From Caulobacteraceae bacterium (lineage in GTDB: Bacteria > Pseudomonadota > Alphaproteobacteria > Caulobacterales > Caulobacteraceae): DNA of 27,294 bases. The notes under the pieces are model-generated. The model did not search any database and was not told the DNA's origin. It worked only from the letters and a program-made list of their open reading frames with translations. Shown here piece after piece: positions 7,131-15,875 of the stretch; position 1 is the stretch's first letter; each line of letters begins with the position of its first letter. A program made the translations under genes and the position numbers. Where the stretch lies: positions 1 to 27,294 of the forward strand of contig JADZBR010000125.1 in NCBI GenBank assembly GCA_020852035.1. The letters are read 5' to 3'.

Positions 7131-9262
7131 ACGAACATCCCATCTCCCAGGTCGACCTGACCGACTGCGACCGCGAACCGATCCACAGTCCTGGCGCCAT
7201 CCAGCCCCACGGCGTGATGCTGGTCGCCGACCGCACCAGCCAGGAGATCGTCCATGCCGCCGGCGACGTCGCCCGGCTGATCGGCCGTAAGGCCTGGCTG
7301 GGCCGCACGCTCGGCGAGATGCTGGACGACGCGTTCGCGGGCGACTTCGGCCGGCTGACCAGTTCGGTGGCTGTCAGCAACTACTGCGGCCGCTGGCGCG
7401 CGCCGGGCGGGGTGGAGCTGGACGTCAGCGCCCACGTCTCCGACCCCTGGTTGATCGTCGAACTGGAGCCGGCTCAAGGCGCGGTCACCGCCGCCCAGAT
7501 CCTCAGCGAGCTGGAGGCTGCGGCGCTGGCCTTCGAGCGGGCCTCGAGCGTCCAGGCCCTCTGCGAGCGGGCCGCGGTCACCTTCCGGCGGCTGATCGGC
7601 TACGACCGGGTGATGGTCTACCAGTTCCTCGACGACGGCGCGGGCGCCGTGCTGGCCGAGGACAGGTCCGAAGATCTCCCCTCTTTCCTGCACCACCATT
7701 TTCCCGGCTCCGACATCCCGGTGCAGGCCCGAGCGCTCTATGTGCGCAACCTCGTGCGGGTGATCCCCGATATCCGCTACACGCCCGCGCCGATGTTCCC
7801 GCCCCTTGGGGATGCGGCCGAGCTGGATATGAGCGACTGCGTGCTGCGCAGCGTCTCGCCCATCCACCTGCAGTACATGCGCAACATGGACGTCGGGGCC
7901 TCGGCCTCGGTCTCCATCGTCAAGGACGGGGTGCTGTGGGGCCTGATCGCCTGTCACCACTCGACCCCCAAGCTTCTCCCCTACGATATTCGCGGCGCCG
8001 CCCGCGCCCTGGCCGGGGGCCTCGCCCGCCAGATCAAGGCCAAGGAGGAGGCCGAGGCCTATCGCGAGCGCATCCGCCTGCGCAGCTTCGAGGACGACAT
8101 CGCCGCGCGGCTGGGCGGCGAGGGATCGCTGGACGCCCACTTCGCCGAGAGCCTGCCGGACCTCAGAAGGATGCTGTCGGCCGACGGGGTCGCCATCCTG
8201 CGCGCCGGCGAGCTGATGACGCTGGGCGAGCTGCCGCATGAGAGCGACGTCCGCGCCGTCGCCGATTGGGCGCTGAAGCAGCCGGCCGCCGTGGTCGCCA
8301 GCCACACCTTCGAAAAGCTCTACCCGCCGGCCGCGACCTTCCGCGAACGCGGCGCGGGCGTGGTGGCGACGACGGTTTCGGTTGATGAGCCCTGCGTGAT
8401 CCTGTGGTTCCGCGCCGAAGAGATCGAGCACGTCAACTGGGCCGGCAATCCGCACAAGGCGGTGAACGTAAAGCCCGGCGAGCAGCTGACGCCCCGCACC
8501 TCCTTCGAGGCCTGGAGCGAGACAGTGCGCGGTGTCGCCCAGCGCTGGACCGCCGCCGAGGTGGAGGGCGCCCAGCGCTTGCGCAACGCCATCCTGGACG
8601 TCCGCCAGCGCCGGCGCCTGCGCGAGCTGAACCAGCGGCTCACCGAGACCGTCGCCGATAAGGAAGCCCTGCTGGGTCAGAAGGAGATCCTGCTCAAGGA
8701 GGTGAACCACCGGGTGCAGAACAGCCTGCAGCTGGTCTCCAGTTTCCTTGGTCTGCAATCGCGCGAACTCGCCGACGAACGCATGAGCGCCGCCTTCGAG
8801 GAGGCCCGCCGGCGGCTCGGCGCGGTCGCCCTCGTTCACCGCCGGCTCTACCGCGGCGACCAGATCGAGACGGTCGATCTGTCGCGCTATCTGGAGGAGT
8901 TGGTCGAGGAGATGAGCGCGTCGATGGGCGCAGAGTGGGCCGGCCAGATTCGCCTGGGCGCCGCCCCGATCCTGATCGCCACCGACAAGGCCGTAACCCT
9001 GGGGTTGATACTGACGGAGCTCGTGATCAACGCCAACAAATACGCCTACGCTGGCGCGCCCGGTCCTATTGAGATCACGCTGGAGCAGCACCGCAACGAC
9101 CTGCGCCTGATCGTCGCCGACCAGGGCCGCGGCAAGGCCAGCTCCAGCGAAGGCTTCGGCAGCCGCATGCTCAAGGCCATGGTCGGCCAGCTCGAAGGCC
9201 GCCTGGAGAACAAGGACAACAAGCCGGGCCTGCGGACCATCGTGACCTGCCCGATCGGCTAG
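7127..9262 (+). CDS. bphP: Bacteriophytochrome sensor histidine kinase
   Basis: A 711-residue red/far-red photoreceptor kinase. Order: PAS (about 10-115) with the biliverdin-binding Cys14 in CDREPIHSPGAIQPHG; GAF (about 135-300) with the SDIP motif at 195-198 and the chromophore-pocket pair CHH at 276-278; PHY (about 315-490) with the tongue motif PRTSF (456-460). A HisKA_2-type dimerisation domain follows, with phospho-acceptor His528 in LLKEVNHRVQNSLQLVSS, then an HATPase (N-box ELVINANKYA, 631-640). The kinase type is the LuxQ/EL_LovK-like HisKA_2 class, not the common HisKA. No receiver domain is fused and no response regulator gene is adjacent, so the partner is elsewhere. All key residues are present, so it is probably photoactive. 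Start chosen from the ATGA overlap with bphO. Confidence 0.94.
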   Translation: MNEHPISQVDLTDCDREPIHSPGAIQPHGVMLVADRTSQEIVHAAGDVARLIGRKAWLGRTLGEMLDDAFAGDFGRLTSSVAVSNYCGRWRAPGGVELDVSAHVSDPWLIVELEPAQGAVTAAQILSELEAAALAFERASSVQALCERAAVTFRRLIGYDRVMVYQFLDDGAGAVLAEDRSEDLPSFLHHHFPGSDIPVQARALYVRNLVRVIPDIRYTPAPMFPPLGDAAELDMSDCVLRSVSPIHLQYMRNMDVGASASVSIVKDGVLWGLIACHHSTPKLLPYDIRGAARALAGGLARQIKAKEEAEAYRERIRLRSFEDDIAARLGGEGSLDAHFAESLPDLRRMLSADGVAILRAGELMTLGELPHESDVRAVADWALKQPAAVVASHTFEKLYPPAATFRERGAGVVATTVSVDEPCVILWFRAEEIEHVNWAGNPHKAVNVKPGEQLTPRTSFEAWSETVRGVAQRWTAAEVEGAQRLRNAILDVRQRRRLRELNQRLTETVADKEALLGQKEILLKEVNHRVQNSLQLVSSFLGLQSRELADERMSAAFEEARRRLGAVALVHRRLYRGDQIETVDLSRYLEELVEEMSASMGAEWAGQIRLGAAPILIATDKAVTLGLILTELVINANKYAYAGAPGPIEITLEQHRNDLRLIVADQGRGKASSSEGFGSRMLKAMVGQLEGRLENKDNKPGLRTIVTCPIG

Positions 9263-9281
9263 GCGCGTTTGTACTGCGCCA

Positions 9282-10130
9282 TCAGTCGCCTTCCGCGGCG
9301 ATCGGGCGGCGCATCGCTGCGAAGAGCGCCGCCAGGAGACACCCGGCGATGATGCCTGTGGCCAGGTCGCGGGCCAGCGTCACCCCGAAGGTGGCGAGCA
9401 CCACCGCGCCGGAACGCCATGGCTTCAGGAGGCGGATGAACTCGGCCTTCTCGGCCATGTTCCAGCACACCACCAGCAGGACGCCGGCGAGGGCGGCCAG
9501 CGGCACATAGGCTGCGAGCGGCGCGGCCACGAGGATGAACAGCAGCAGGAAGACCGAGTGAAGAATCCCCGCGACCGGGCTTTTGGCGCCCGCCCGCACG
9601 TTGGTGGCGGTGCGGGCGATTGTTCCGGTGACGCAGATGCCGCCCATCAGCGCCGAGCCGACATTGGCCAGGCCCTGGGCCACCAGCTCCATGTTTGAGC
9701 GGTGGCGCCGGCGCGTCATGCTGTCGGCCACCTTGGCCGACAGCAGGCTCTCGACAGCGCCCAGCAGCGCGAAGGCGGCGCCGGTCAAGATCACATCGCG
9801 GGCCGCCAGCAGATGAAGCGGCGGAAGCGCCGGCGCCGGCAGGCCGCTCGGAACGCCGCCGAACCTGGTGCCGATGGTCTCGACGGGCAGGCGCTGGGCC
9901 GCGGCCGCGAGGCTGGCGAGCGCGACGGCGATCAGCATGCCAGGCCATCCCGGGCGGAGCCGGCGGATCGCGGCGATCACGGCCACGACGGCGCCGCCGA
10001 GCGCCAGGGCGGCGGGGTTGCAGGTTCCGAGCGCCGACCCCGCGGCCGCCAGTTCCGGGAAGAAGCCGCCGGCGTCCGGGGCGGCCAGGCGCAGGCCCGC
10101 GAAATCCTTCAGCTGGCTGGCGGCGATCAT
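9282..10130 (-). pseudogene. SulP family anion permease, N-terminally truncated
   Basis: The reading frame holds the second half of a SulP transporter: IAASQLKDFAGL, then SLLSAKVADSMTRRRHRSNMELVAQG, GGICVTGTIARTATNVRAGAKSPVAG and the last membrane segments up to LARDLATGIIAGCLLAAL. Family members normally have about 120-140 more residues before IAASQLKD, carrying the first membrane helices, and many have a cytoplasmic STAS domain after the last helix; neither is present. In-frame sequence upstream of the ATG (VAV directly before it) still resembles the family for only a few codons, then resemblance ends. The truncation boundary is therefore near 10140. A shortened permease of this kind should not transport. 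It converges with bphP. Confidence 0.78.
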
Positions 10131-10259
10131 GACGGCGACTCTGCGCGCCGGCCGGTTCGCGGGCGACGCTTCGCAGGAAGCTGAAGTCCGTTCGCCGCGC
10201 TCGGCCGAGACCGGCGCTCGTGGATCGCGCGAGGCTCCCCGGCGCCGTGTTCGCGGGCC

Positions 10260-10589
10260 TCAGCCGGCCGAGGGGGGCCGATTCGGCTCGCCGTCCGCCA
10301 GCAGGCCCATGTCCTTGGCCCGCAGAACCGCCTGGATACGCGTGCGTACGCCAAGCCTTTTGCACGCTTGCGCCAGATGCGCCTCGACCGTCCTGGGCGA
10401 GAGGCCAAGTATGCAGCCGATATCGGTCGCGCTCTTTCCGGCCTGCACCCAGTAAAGGCTCTGCAACTGGCGTCGGGTGATGTTCGGGGTCGAGCGCGCA
10501 TTCCGAGCAGTATGGATACGGTCGCCTGAGATATTGGATTGATTTTGTACGGCGCAGTTCCGTGGAACTGAGGGGATATAGATCGTCAT
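10260..10589 (-). CDS. Small LuxR-type helix-turn-helix regulator
   Basis: A protein of about 109 residues whose residues 36-97 form a LuxR/FixJ C-terminal HTH (ITRRQLQSLYWVQAGKSATD, then LGLSPRTVEAHLAQACKRLGVRTRIQAV). No receiver, autoinducer-binding or PAS domain precedes it; the N-terminal 35 residues are polar and probably disordered. The start is uncertain: the ATG at 10587-10589 has GGGA 6 nt upstream, another ATG lies at 10599-10601 with a purine run too close, and the frame stays open further upstream (TTG at 10731-10733). HTH-only LuxR proteins can act as orphan regulators or be remnants of larger ones. No target is evident. Confidence 0.72.
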   Translation of the reverse strand: MTIYIPSVPRNCAVQNQSNISGDRIHTARNARSTPNITRRQLQSLYWVQAGKSATDIGCILGLSPRTVEAHLAQACKRLGVRTRIQAVLRAKDMGLLADGEPNRPPSAG

Positions 10590-11013
10590 ATTGCGTCCCA
10601 TTCCGCTGCATGGGTTTATCCGGTCGGGCGCGCGCAGGTTCGTCGGAAATGGTTCGAATAAGAACCCCTTGTTCTGTTCAATTTCAATTGATGCACCAGG
10701 AAGCATGAGATAGATACTAAGATATACCGTCAAAAAGTGGCGGACTTTCCGAAAGAGTTTGTCGGACTATTCAATTTTTGGGCAAGGGGAACGGAATTTT
10801 GTCGACACATATCTATCGGCGGTGGATGATCTCCGAGATCATCCCGGGAGGGCCATGGCGCCAAATCGATCTGAGCCGGTCCTCGAAGCGCTAACGCCTG
10901 CGGTCGATCCTGACCGGGATTTCAGGCGCAGCGCCCCTCGCAGGACGGCGGGAAGTCGGCGTAGACTAAAAGGGGGTTCAACCTAACCGAGCTTTGACGC
11001 GCCCATTCGAGTG
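10590..11013. other. Intergenic region between luxR-like gene and MNT-HEPN gene
   Basis: About 420 bp, AT-rich in its left half. It contains the perfect 21-bp palindrome listed separately. A short plus-strand frame (TTG at 10759 to 10986) spans the palindrome but lacks a ribosome site and a recognisable sequence, so it is not called as a gene. Confidence 0.5.
10824..10844. promoter_or_regulatory. Perfect 21-bp palindrome, candidate operator
   Basis: GGATGATCTC and its exact complement GAGATCATCC flank one central C. The one-base centre rules out a normal RNA hairpin of this size and favours a dimeric DNA-binding site. It lies 170 nt upstream of the nucleotidyltransferase-HEPN gene and 235 nt upstream of the LuxR-like gene. 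Confidence 0.6.
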
Positions 11014-11925
11014 ATGAAGACGAGCCTGGACCATCTGCCGGAAGCCAAGAGCCGGGACCTGACGCAGGTTCTGGAGGTGCTCTTCCGCGCGTTCGAGGAC
11101 GCCGTAAAGCGCAAGGCTCCGGCGCGTGGGCCGGGGCGAATCCTGAAGGTGATCCTCTTCGGCAGCTATGCGCGGGGCGGCTGGGTCGACGATCCGGTGG
11201 GCGGCTACAAGTCGGACTACGACCTCTTGGTGGTGGTGAACCACGACGATTTCACCGACGTCACCGACTATTGGATGGACGCCGAGGCCAGCCTGGAGCA
11301 GGCGTTCGATGTCGCCCATACGCTGAGCGCGCCTGCGCACTTCCTGGTCCATTCGCTGGCGGACGTGAACCGCCAACTGAGCCGCGGTCGGCCGTTCTTC
11401 GTCGAGATCGTGCGCGAAGGCGTGGTGCTCTACGAGACGCCCGACCATCCCTTCGCCCGCCCGGCCAGGCTCTCGCCGCAAGAGGCCTACCGGGAGGCGA
11501 AGGGGAACTTTGACCAGTGGTTCGTGAGCGCGGGGAAGTTCCTGCTCGCTGGACAGTTTATGATTGCCAACGATGGGCCCAAGGAGGCTGCCTTCCAGCT
11601 CCACCAGGCCGCCGAGCGCTACTATCACTGCGTGCTGCTGACCCAGACGCTGTTCTCGACCAAGTCGCACAACCTGAACTTCCTGCGCGGGCAGGCCGAG
11701 CGGGTGGCGCCCGAACTGATCCCGGTCTGGCCGCGGGCCAACCGCTTCGAGAAGCGCTGCTGGGAGCTTCTGCGACGCGCTTACGTGGAGGCGCGCTTTT
11801 CGGAGCACTACGAGATCAGCGACGAACAGCTGGCCTGGCTGGTCGCCCGTGTGACCGACCTCCAGGGGCGCGTCGAAACGAGCTGCCGCGCCTATCTCGA
11901 CACCATCGCACCCAAGGACGCCTGA
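11014..11925 (+). CDS. Fused nucleotidyltransferase (MNT) - HEPN domain protein
   Basis: A 303-residue protein. Residues about 15-140 form a minimal nucleotidyltransferase with the Gly-Ser motif GSYARG (50-55) and the metal-binding Asp pair SDYD (Asp69, Asp71). Residues about 150-295 form a HEPN domain (AAFQLHQAAERYYHCVLL and SHNLNFL). In two-gene MNT/HEPN modules the MNT partner AMPylates and silences the HEPN RNase; here both are in one chain, so it may be a self-regulated toxin or a nucleotide-modifying enzyme. I do not see a clear R-x4-6-H RNase motif in the HEPN half, so RNase activity is doubtful. Start: GTG at 11011 and ATG at 11014 are adjacent and the ribosome site is weak. The next gene on the same strand is virB1. 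Confidence 0.82.
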   Translation: MKTSLDHLPEAKSRDLTQVLEVLFRAFEDAVKRKAPARGPGRILKVILFGSYARGGWVDDPVGGYKSDYDLLVVVNHDDFTDVTDYWMDAEASLEQAFDVAHTLSAPAHFLVHSLADVNRQLSRGRPFFVEIVREGVVLYETPDHPFARPARLSPQEAYREAKGNFDQWFVSAGKFLLAGQFMIANDGPKEAAFQLHQAAERYYHCVLLTQTLFSTKSHNLNFLRGQAERVAPELIPVWPRANRFEKRCWELLRRAYVEARFSEHYEISDEQLAWLVARVTDLQGRVETSCRAYLDTIAPKDA

Positions 11926-12223
11926 CGGTCGATCATCCGCCGTAGGCATCGCTCAAGGCTAGACGGGCTCGATTTCGCCAATAACAGAAGCGTGGATCGC
12001 CAGAGACTATAAATTCTCTGACTGATGATTCACATCCTTGATCCCCATGCGCAACGGACGTCTCGGGAGGGCGGGTTCAAATAAATTAAGAGTCAAGTTC
12101 AAGCGGTAGGAATTTAGGGATATCTTCTAAGTAGACTTACGCATAGCGCGCGCTGTTAGCGCAACGGCAATATCGAGGCGTGGTCACAAGGCCGCAGCCT
12201 TAGATAGTTTGCCGTAGGCGAGC
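11926..12223. other. Upstream region of the virB operon
   Basis: A 298-bp, relatively AT-rich stretch. It contains a short inverted repeat (CAGAGA at 12000-12005 and TCTCTG at 12014-12019) and the 13-bp element at 12131-12143. The promoter of the transfer operon should lie here; no consensus boxes are clear. Confidence 0.55.
12131..12143 (+). promoter_or_regulatory. 13-bp element GTAGACTTACGCA upstream of virB1
   Basis: The exact reverse complement of this 13-mer occurs at 24177-24189, upstream of mobC. The core GTA-N4-TAC is partly symmetric, as expected for a dimeric regulator that can act in either orientation. The copy ends 80 nt before the virB1 ATG. Confidence 0.55.
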
Positions 12224-12856
12224 ATGCCCATATCCATAGCGACCCTCTTGCATTTAGCTGGGCAATGCGCGCCCGTCATCGCGCCCGAGACCCTGTTGTC
12301 GGTGGTGCAGGTCGAAAGCGGCATGAACCCGCTGGCGATCGGGGTGAACGGCAAGCCGCGCATCGCCGTGTCGGTGGCGACGCCGCAGGAGGCCGCCGCG
12401 AAGGCGTCAGCTCTGATCGCAGCGGGCCGCAGCGTCGATCTCGGCCTCGCTCAGATCAACAGCAAGAACCTGGGCTGGCTCGGCCTGAGCGTCGAAGCCG
12501 CCTTCGATCCCTGCCGCAATCTGGCGGCGGCCGGGCGCGTGCTTCAGGCCGGCTACCGGCCCAGCGCGGAGCTCGGCGAGCAGCCGGCGCTGATGCGCGC
12601 GCTCTCCCGGTACAACACGGGCGACGATCAGCGTGGTTTTCGGAACGGGTACGTCGCGAAGGTGACGAAGGCCGCCGTGCATATCGTGCCGGCCATAAGG
12701 GCCGCGTCGGTCGCCGAACCGCAAAGCTCGGAGGAGATCGCCGCCGCGCCGCCGGCGCGGTCGGCCTTGGACGTGTTCGGCGAGGCCGGCGGATCCGGCG
12801 GTTTCCTGATCCGAACGAGCCAGCCGGCGCCTCTTCAACCCGGAGCCCAGGAATGA
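12224..12856 (+). CDS. virB1: VirB1 lytic transglycosylase
   Basis: A 210-residue SLT-type muramidase that opens peptidoglycan for assembly of the secretion channel. The catalytic Glu31 is in VVQVESGMNPLAIGVN, followed by DLGLAQINSKNL and SRYNTGD, all typical of VirB1. The C-terminal 50 residues are Ala/Pro-rich. No obvious signal peptide precedes the domain, a common finding in VirB1 homologues; export may use another route. First gene of the transfer operon; its TGA overlaps the ATG of virB2. Confidence 0.9.
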   Translation: MPISIATLLHLAGQCAPVIAPETLLSVVQVESGMNPLAIGVNGKPRIAVSVATPQEAAAKASALIAAGRSVDLGLAQINSKNLGWLGLSVEAAFDPCRNLAAAGRVLQAGYRPSAELGEQPALMRALSRYNTGDDQRGFRNGYVAKVTKAAVHIVPAIRAASVAEPQSSEEIAAAPPARSALDVFGEAGGSGGFLIRTSQPAPLQPGAQE

Positions 12857-13155
12857 GCCCTCGTAACGCCCGACGGCTCGCCGCCGTGTGCCTTCTTGCC
12901 GTCGCCGCCGCCAATCCCGCGCACGCGCAGGCGGTCGGCGGCGACATCGGCGGCTTCATTCAAAACCTGATCGATTTGCTCCACAACACCGTCATCCGCG
13001 GCCTGGCGGTGATCGCGGTGATCGTCACCGGGATCGCCTGGATGTTCGGGCATCTGGACCTGCGCCGCGCCGGCACGGTGATCGTCGGCATCATCGTGAT
13101 CTTCAGCGCCGCAGCGATCGTCGACCTCATCACCGGCGGCGGGGGCGGAGGCTGA
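12853..13155 (+). CDS. virB2: VirB2 major pilin
   Basis: A 100-residue prepilin. The signal peptide ends near AHA (residues 23-25), followed by a short amphipathic region and two membrane helices (about 50-66, GLAVIAVIVTGIAWMFG, and 73-93, AGTVIVGIIVIFSAAAIVDLI), with a Gly tail. This is the standard VirB2/TrbC pilin plan: two helices joined by a short charged loop (HLDLRR). It forms the conjugative pilus. Start overlaps the virB1 stop. Confidence 0.88.
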   Translation: MSPRNARRLAAVCLLAVAAANPAHAQAVGGDIGGFIQNLIDLLHNTVIRGLAVIAVIVTGIAWMFGHLDLRRAGTVIVGIIVIFSAAAIVDLITGGGGGG

Positions 13156-13159
13156 CGCC

Positions 13160-13504
13160 ATGGCGACTGAGCCCGAAGAGCGCCTCGCCGAGGACATGCT
13201 GTTCCTGGCCTGCACGCGCCCGGCAACGGTCGCGGGCGTGCCGATGGAGGCGGTCGGTCTCAACGTCATGGTGACGGCGACGATCTTCCTCGCCGCCCAC
13301 TCGCCGGCATGGCTGCTGATCGCGCCAGCGCTGCACCTGGTCTTCCGGGCGATCTGCAAGCACGACCACAACGCCTTTCGCGTGCTCTTCATGTACGTCG
13401 AGACCAAGGGTCGGTCCCGCAACGGTGCGGCCTGGGGCGGCAGTTCGGCGACGCCGCTGCCGCTCAAGCGGCGCTACACCCTGGCGGAGGCGCTGCGTGG
13501 CTAG
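13160..13504 (+). CDS. virB3: VirB3 inner membrane protein
   Basis: A 114-residue protein with the characteristic VirB3 start (LFLACTRPATVAGVPMEAVGLNVM), one hydrophobic hairpin at about 35-60, and the cytoplasmic tail motif HDHNAFRVLFMYVETK. VirB3 works with the VirB4 ATPase at the base of the channel. It starts 4 nt after the virB2 stop; its end overlaps the GTG start of virB4. Confidence 0.9.
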   Translation: MATEPEERLAEDMLFLACTRPATVAGVPMEAVGLNVMVTATIFLAAHSPAWLLIAPALHLVFRAICKHDHNAFRVLFMYVETKGRSRNGAAWGGSSATPLPLKRRYTLAEALRG

Positions 13505-15875
13505 GCTCGCGCTTCAGTCCCGGCCGGCAACGTCGGTGCTGGCGCGGGACCTCGATCCGCGCGCCTCACTTCCCTATGCGCGCCACGTAACCGATCAGGT
13601 CATCGCGCTGGACACCCAGGCGCTGATGCTGACCTTCCAACTCGACGGCGCGAGCTATGAGACGGCGGACATTCGCGACCTCAACGACCTGCACGCCAAG
13701 CTTAACGGCGCGTGGCGCAACCTCGCCGATGATCGGTTGGCCGTGTGGCATCACCTGGTTCGCCGCGAGCATCACGGTTATCCAGAGGGGCGCTTCCGCT
13801 CGGCGTTCGCGGAGACCCTGGACGCCCGCTACCGAAAGCGGCTTGGCGCGTCGGAGATGTTCGTCAACGAACTCTTCGTGACCTTGGTGCTGCATCCAGG
13901 CCGAGACGCCGCCGAGCGGCTCGGCGCCTGGATGACCAAGGAGCGCCGTCCCGTCTCCGATCAGAGCGAGGCGGTTCGTCGGCTGGAGGACGCGGGCCGC
14001 GACCTCGCGCAGTACCTCGGCCGATACGGCGTCCGGCCGCTCGGCCTCTATCAGCACAACGACATCTGGTTTTCCGAGCCGATGGAGGTGCTGCGGCTGG
14101 TCCTGACTGGCCGCAGGGAGCGCGTGCCGCTCATCCACGGCCATCTGGGCAACGCGATCTATACCGCCCGCGTCATCTTCGGCCGCGAGGCCCTCGAAAT
14201 CCGCGACGCCGCGGAGGCGCGCTACGCCGGGATGTTCGGAATCAAAGAATACCCGGCGACCACGCGACCAGGGCTTTGGAACGGCCTGCTCTCGGCCCGC
14301 TTCCCGTTGGTCGCCAGCCAGTCCTTCGCCTTCCTCTCTAAGCCCGCAGCTCGCGCCGTCATGGAGCGCAAGCAGAACCAGATGCTGTCGGCGCGCGACC
14401 GGGCCGCGTCGCAGGTCGAAGGCCTCAACGAGGCGCTGGATGAGCTGATGTCGGGCCGGTTTGCCATGGGCGACCACCAAGCCAACCTGCTGGTCTATGG
14501 CGACGATCCGCGCCAGCTCGCCGACAACCTCTCTGCCGCCCGCGCCTTGCTGGCCGACTCCGGCCTAGTGGCAGCGCGCGAGGACCTGGCGCTGGAAGCA
14601 GCTTTCTGGGCGCAGTTCCCCGGCAACTTCAGTCGCCGGGTGCGGCCGGCGGCGATCACCTCGCGGAATTTCGCGGGTTTCGCACCCTTCCACACCTATC
14701 CGGCCGGCAAGGTGGCGGGGAACCATTGGGGCTCAGCGGTCGCGCTGTTGCGCACCTCGGCCGGGTCGCCGTTCCACTTCAACTTCCACGTCGGCGATAC
14801 CGGCCACACCTTCATCTGTGGGCCCACCGGCTCGGGCAAGACTGTGGTGCAGAACTTCATGCTGGCGCAGCTTGAGAAGTTCGAGCCGCAGATGGTGTTC
14901 GTCGACAAGGATCGGGGCGCCGAGATCTTCGTGCGCGCCAGCGGGGGCACCTACCTCGTCCTCAACATCGGCGAGCCCACCGGCTTTGCGCCCCTGAAGG
15001 CGCTGGATTTCAACGCCGCCAACCGCCGCTTCCTGGCCGATCTTGTCCGCAAGCTGGCGACGCCCAACGAGCGGGCGCTGACGGCGCAGGAGGAACGCGC
15101 CATTGAGGATGCGATCATCTCGCTGGCGCCGCTGCCGCCGGCGCAACGTTCGTTCTCGGCGCTGCGCGCTTTGCTCGGCCAGCGGGATGCGGGCGGCGCG
15201 GGCGCCAGGCTGGAGCGCTGGTGCAAGGGCGGCTCGCTCGGCTGGGTGCTCGACAACGATGAGGACGCACTGACGCTCGACGCCCGTTTCCTCGGCTTCG
15301 ACGTCACCCACTTCCTGGACCACGCCGAAATCCGCACGCCGATCATGATGTACCTGCTGCATCGGCTGGCCGGGCTGATGGATGGCCGCCGGCTGGTGCT
15401 GGACATCGACGAGTTCTGGAAGGTGCTGGACGACGAGGCGTTCCAGGACCTGGCCAAGAACGGCCTGAAGACTTTCCGCAAGCAGAACGCCTTTGTGGTC
15501 TTCGGCACCCAGTCGGTTGCCGACGCCATGCAGTCGAAGATCGCCCACACGATCCTCGAACAGTGCGTCACCAAGATCTACCTGCCGAACCCCTACGCCC
15601 AGGCCCAGCACTACGTGGAAGGGTTCGGCCTGACGCAGCGCGAGTTCGCGCTGGTGCGCGAAGAGCTGTCGCCCGAGCGGCGGCAGTTCCTGATCCGCCA
15701 AGGGCTCGATTCCGTCGTCGCCGAGTTGCGGCTCGACGGCCTGGACGATGAGCTGGCGGTGCTCTCTGGCCGCACCGAGACCGTGAACCTGCTGGACCGC
15801 GTCCGCGCCGAGCATGGCGACGATCCGGCCCGTTGGCTCGAACCCTTCCACCAAGCCCGGAGGACGATGCGATGA
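13497..15875 (+). CDS. virB4: VirB4 ATPase
   Basis: A 792-residue ATPase that powers pilus assembly and substrate transfer. The N-terminal CagE/TrbE/VirB region (about 20-400) is followed by Walker A GPTGSGKT (442-449, Lys448) and the Walker B-like stretch LVLDIDEFWKVLDD. The start is taken as the GTG at 13497 because GGAGG lies just upstream and the product then begins like other VirB4 proteins (PYARHVTDQVIALDT follows). The frame is open further upstream inside virB3, but that part is out-of-frame virB3 sequence. Its TGA overlaps the virB5 ATG. Confidence 0.95.
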   Translation: MARLALQSRPATSVLARDLDPRASLPYARHVTDQVIALDTQALMLTFQLDGASYETADIRDLNDLHAKLNGAWRNLADDRLAVWHHLVRREHHGYPEGRFRSAFAETLDARYRKRLGASEMFVNELFVTLVLHPGRDAAERLGAWMTKERRPVSDQSEAVRRLEDAGRDLAQYLGRYGVRPLGLYQHNDIWFSEPMEVLRLVLTGRRERVPLIHGHLGNAIYTARVIFGREALEIRDAAEARYAGMFGIKEYPATTRPGLWNGLLSARFPLVASQSFAFLSKPAARAVMERKQNQMLSARDRAASQVEGLNEALDELMSGRFAMGDHQANLLVYGDDPRQLADNLSAARALLADSGLVAAREDLALEAAFWAQFPGNFSRRVRPAAITSRNFAGFAPFHTYPAGKVAGNHWGSAVALLRTSAGSPFHFNFHVGDTGHTFICGPTGSGKTVVQNFMLAQLEKFEPQMVFVDKDRGAEIFVRASGGTYLVLNIGEPTGFAPLKALDFNAANRRFLADLVRKLATPNERALTAQEERAIEDAIISLAPLPPAQRSFSALRALLGQRDAGGAGARLERWCKGGSLGWVLDNDEDALTLDARFLGFDVTHFLDHAEIRTPIMMYLLHRLAGLMDGRRLVLDIDEFWKVLDDEAFQDLAKNGLKTFRKQNAFVVFGTQSVADAMQSKIAHTILEQCVTKIYLPNPYAQAQHYVEGFGLTQREFALVREELSPERRQFLIRQGLDSVVAELRLDGLDDELAVLSGRTETVNLLDRVRAEHGDDPARWLEPFHQARRTMR

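Noticed and set aside
6974..9091. A long minus-strand frame opposite bphP
   Set aside because: It lies fully antisense to a phytochrome kinase with all motifs intact; the product is a Gly/Arg/Gln-rich shadow typical of high-GC DNA.
9259..10611. A 450-codon minus-strand frame over the SulP region
   Set aside because: It is in another frame from the SulP permease motifs, and its product is Arg/Pro/Gly-rich without domains.
10759..10986. A short plus-strand gene before the MNT-HEPN gene
   Set aside because: TTG start without ribosome site, Arg/Pro-rich end, and it spans the 21-bp palindrome.
12000..12019. Intrinsic terminator after the MNT-HEPN gene
   Set aside because: The stem has only 6 bp with an 8-nt loop and no T run follows.
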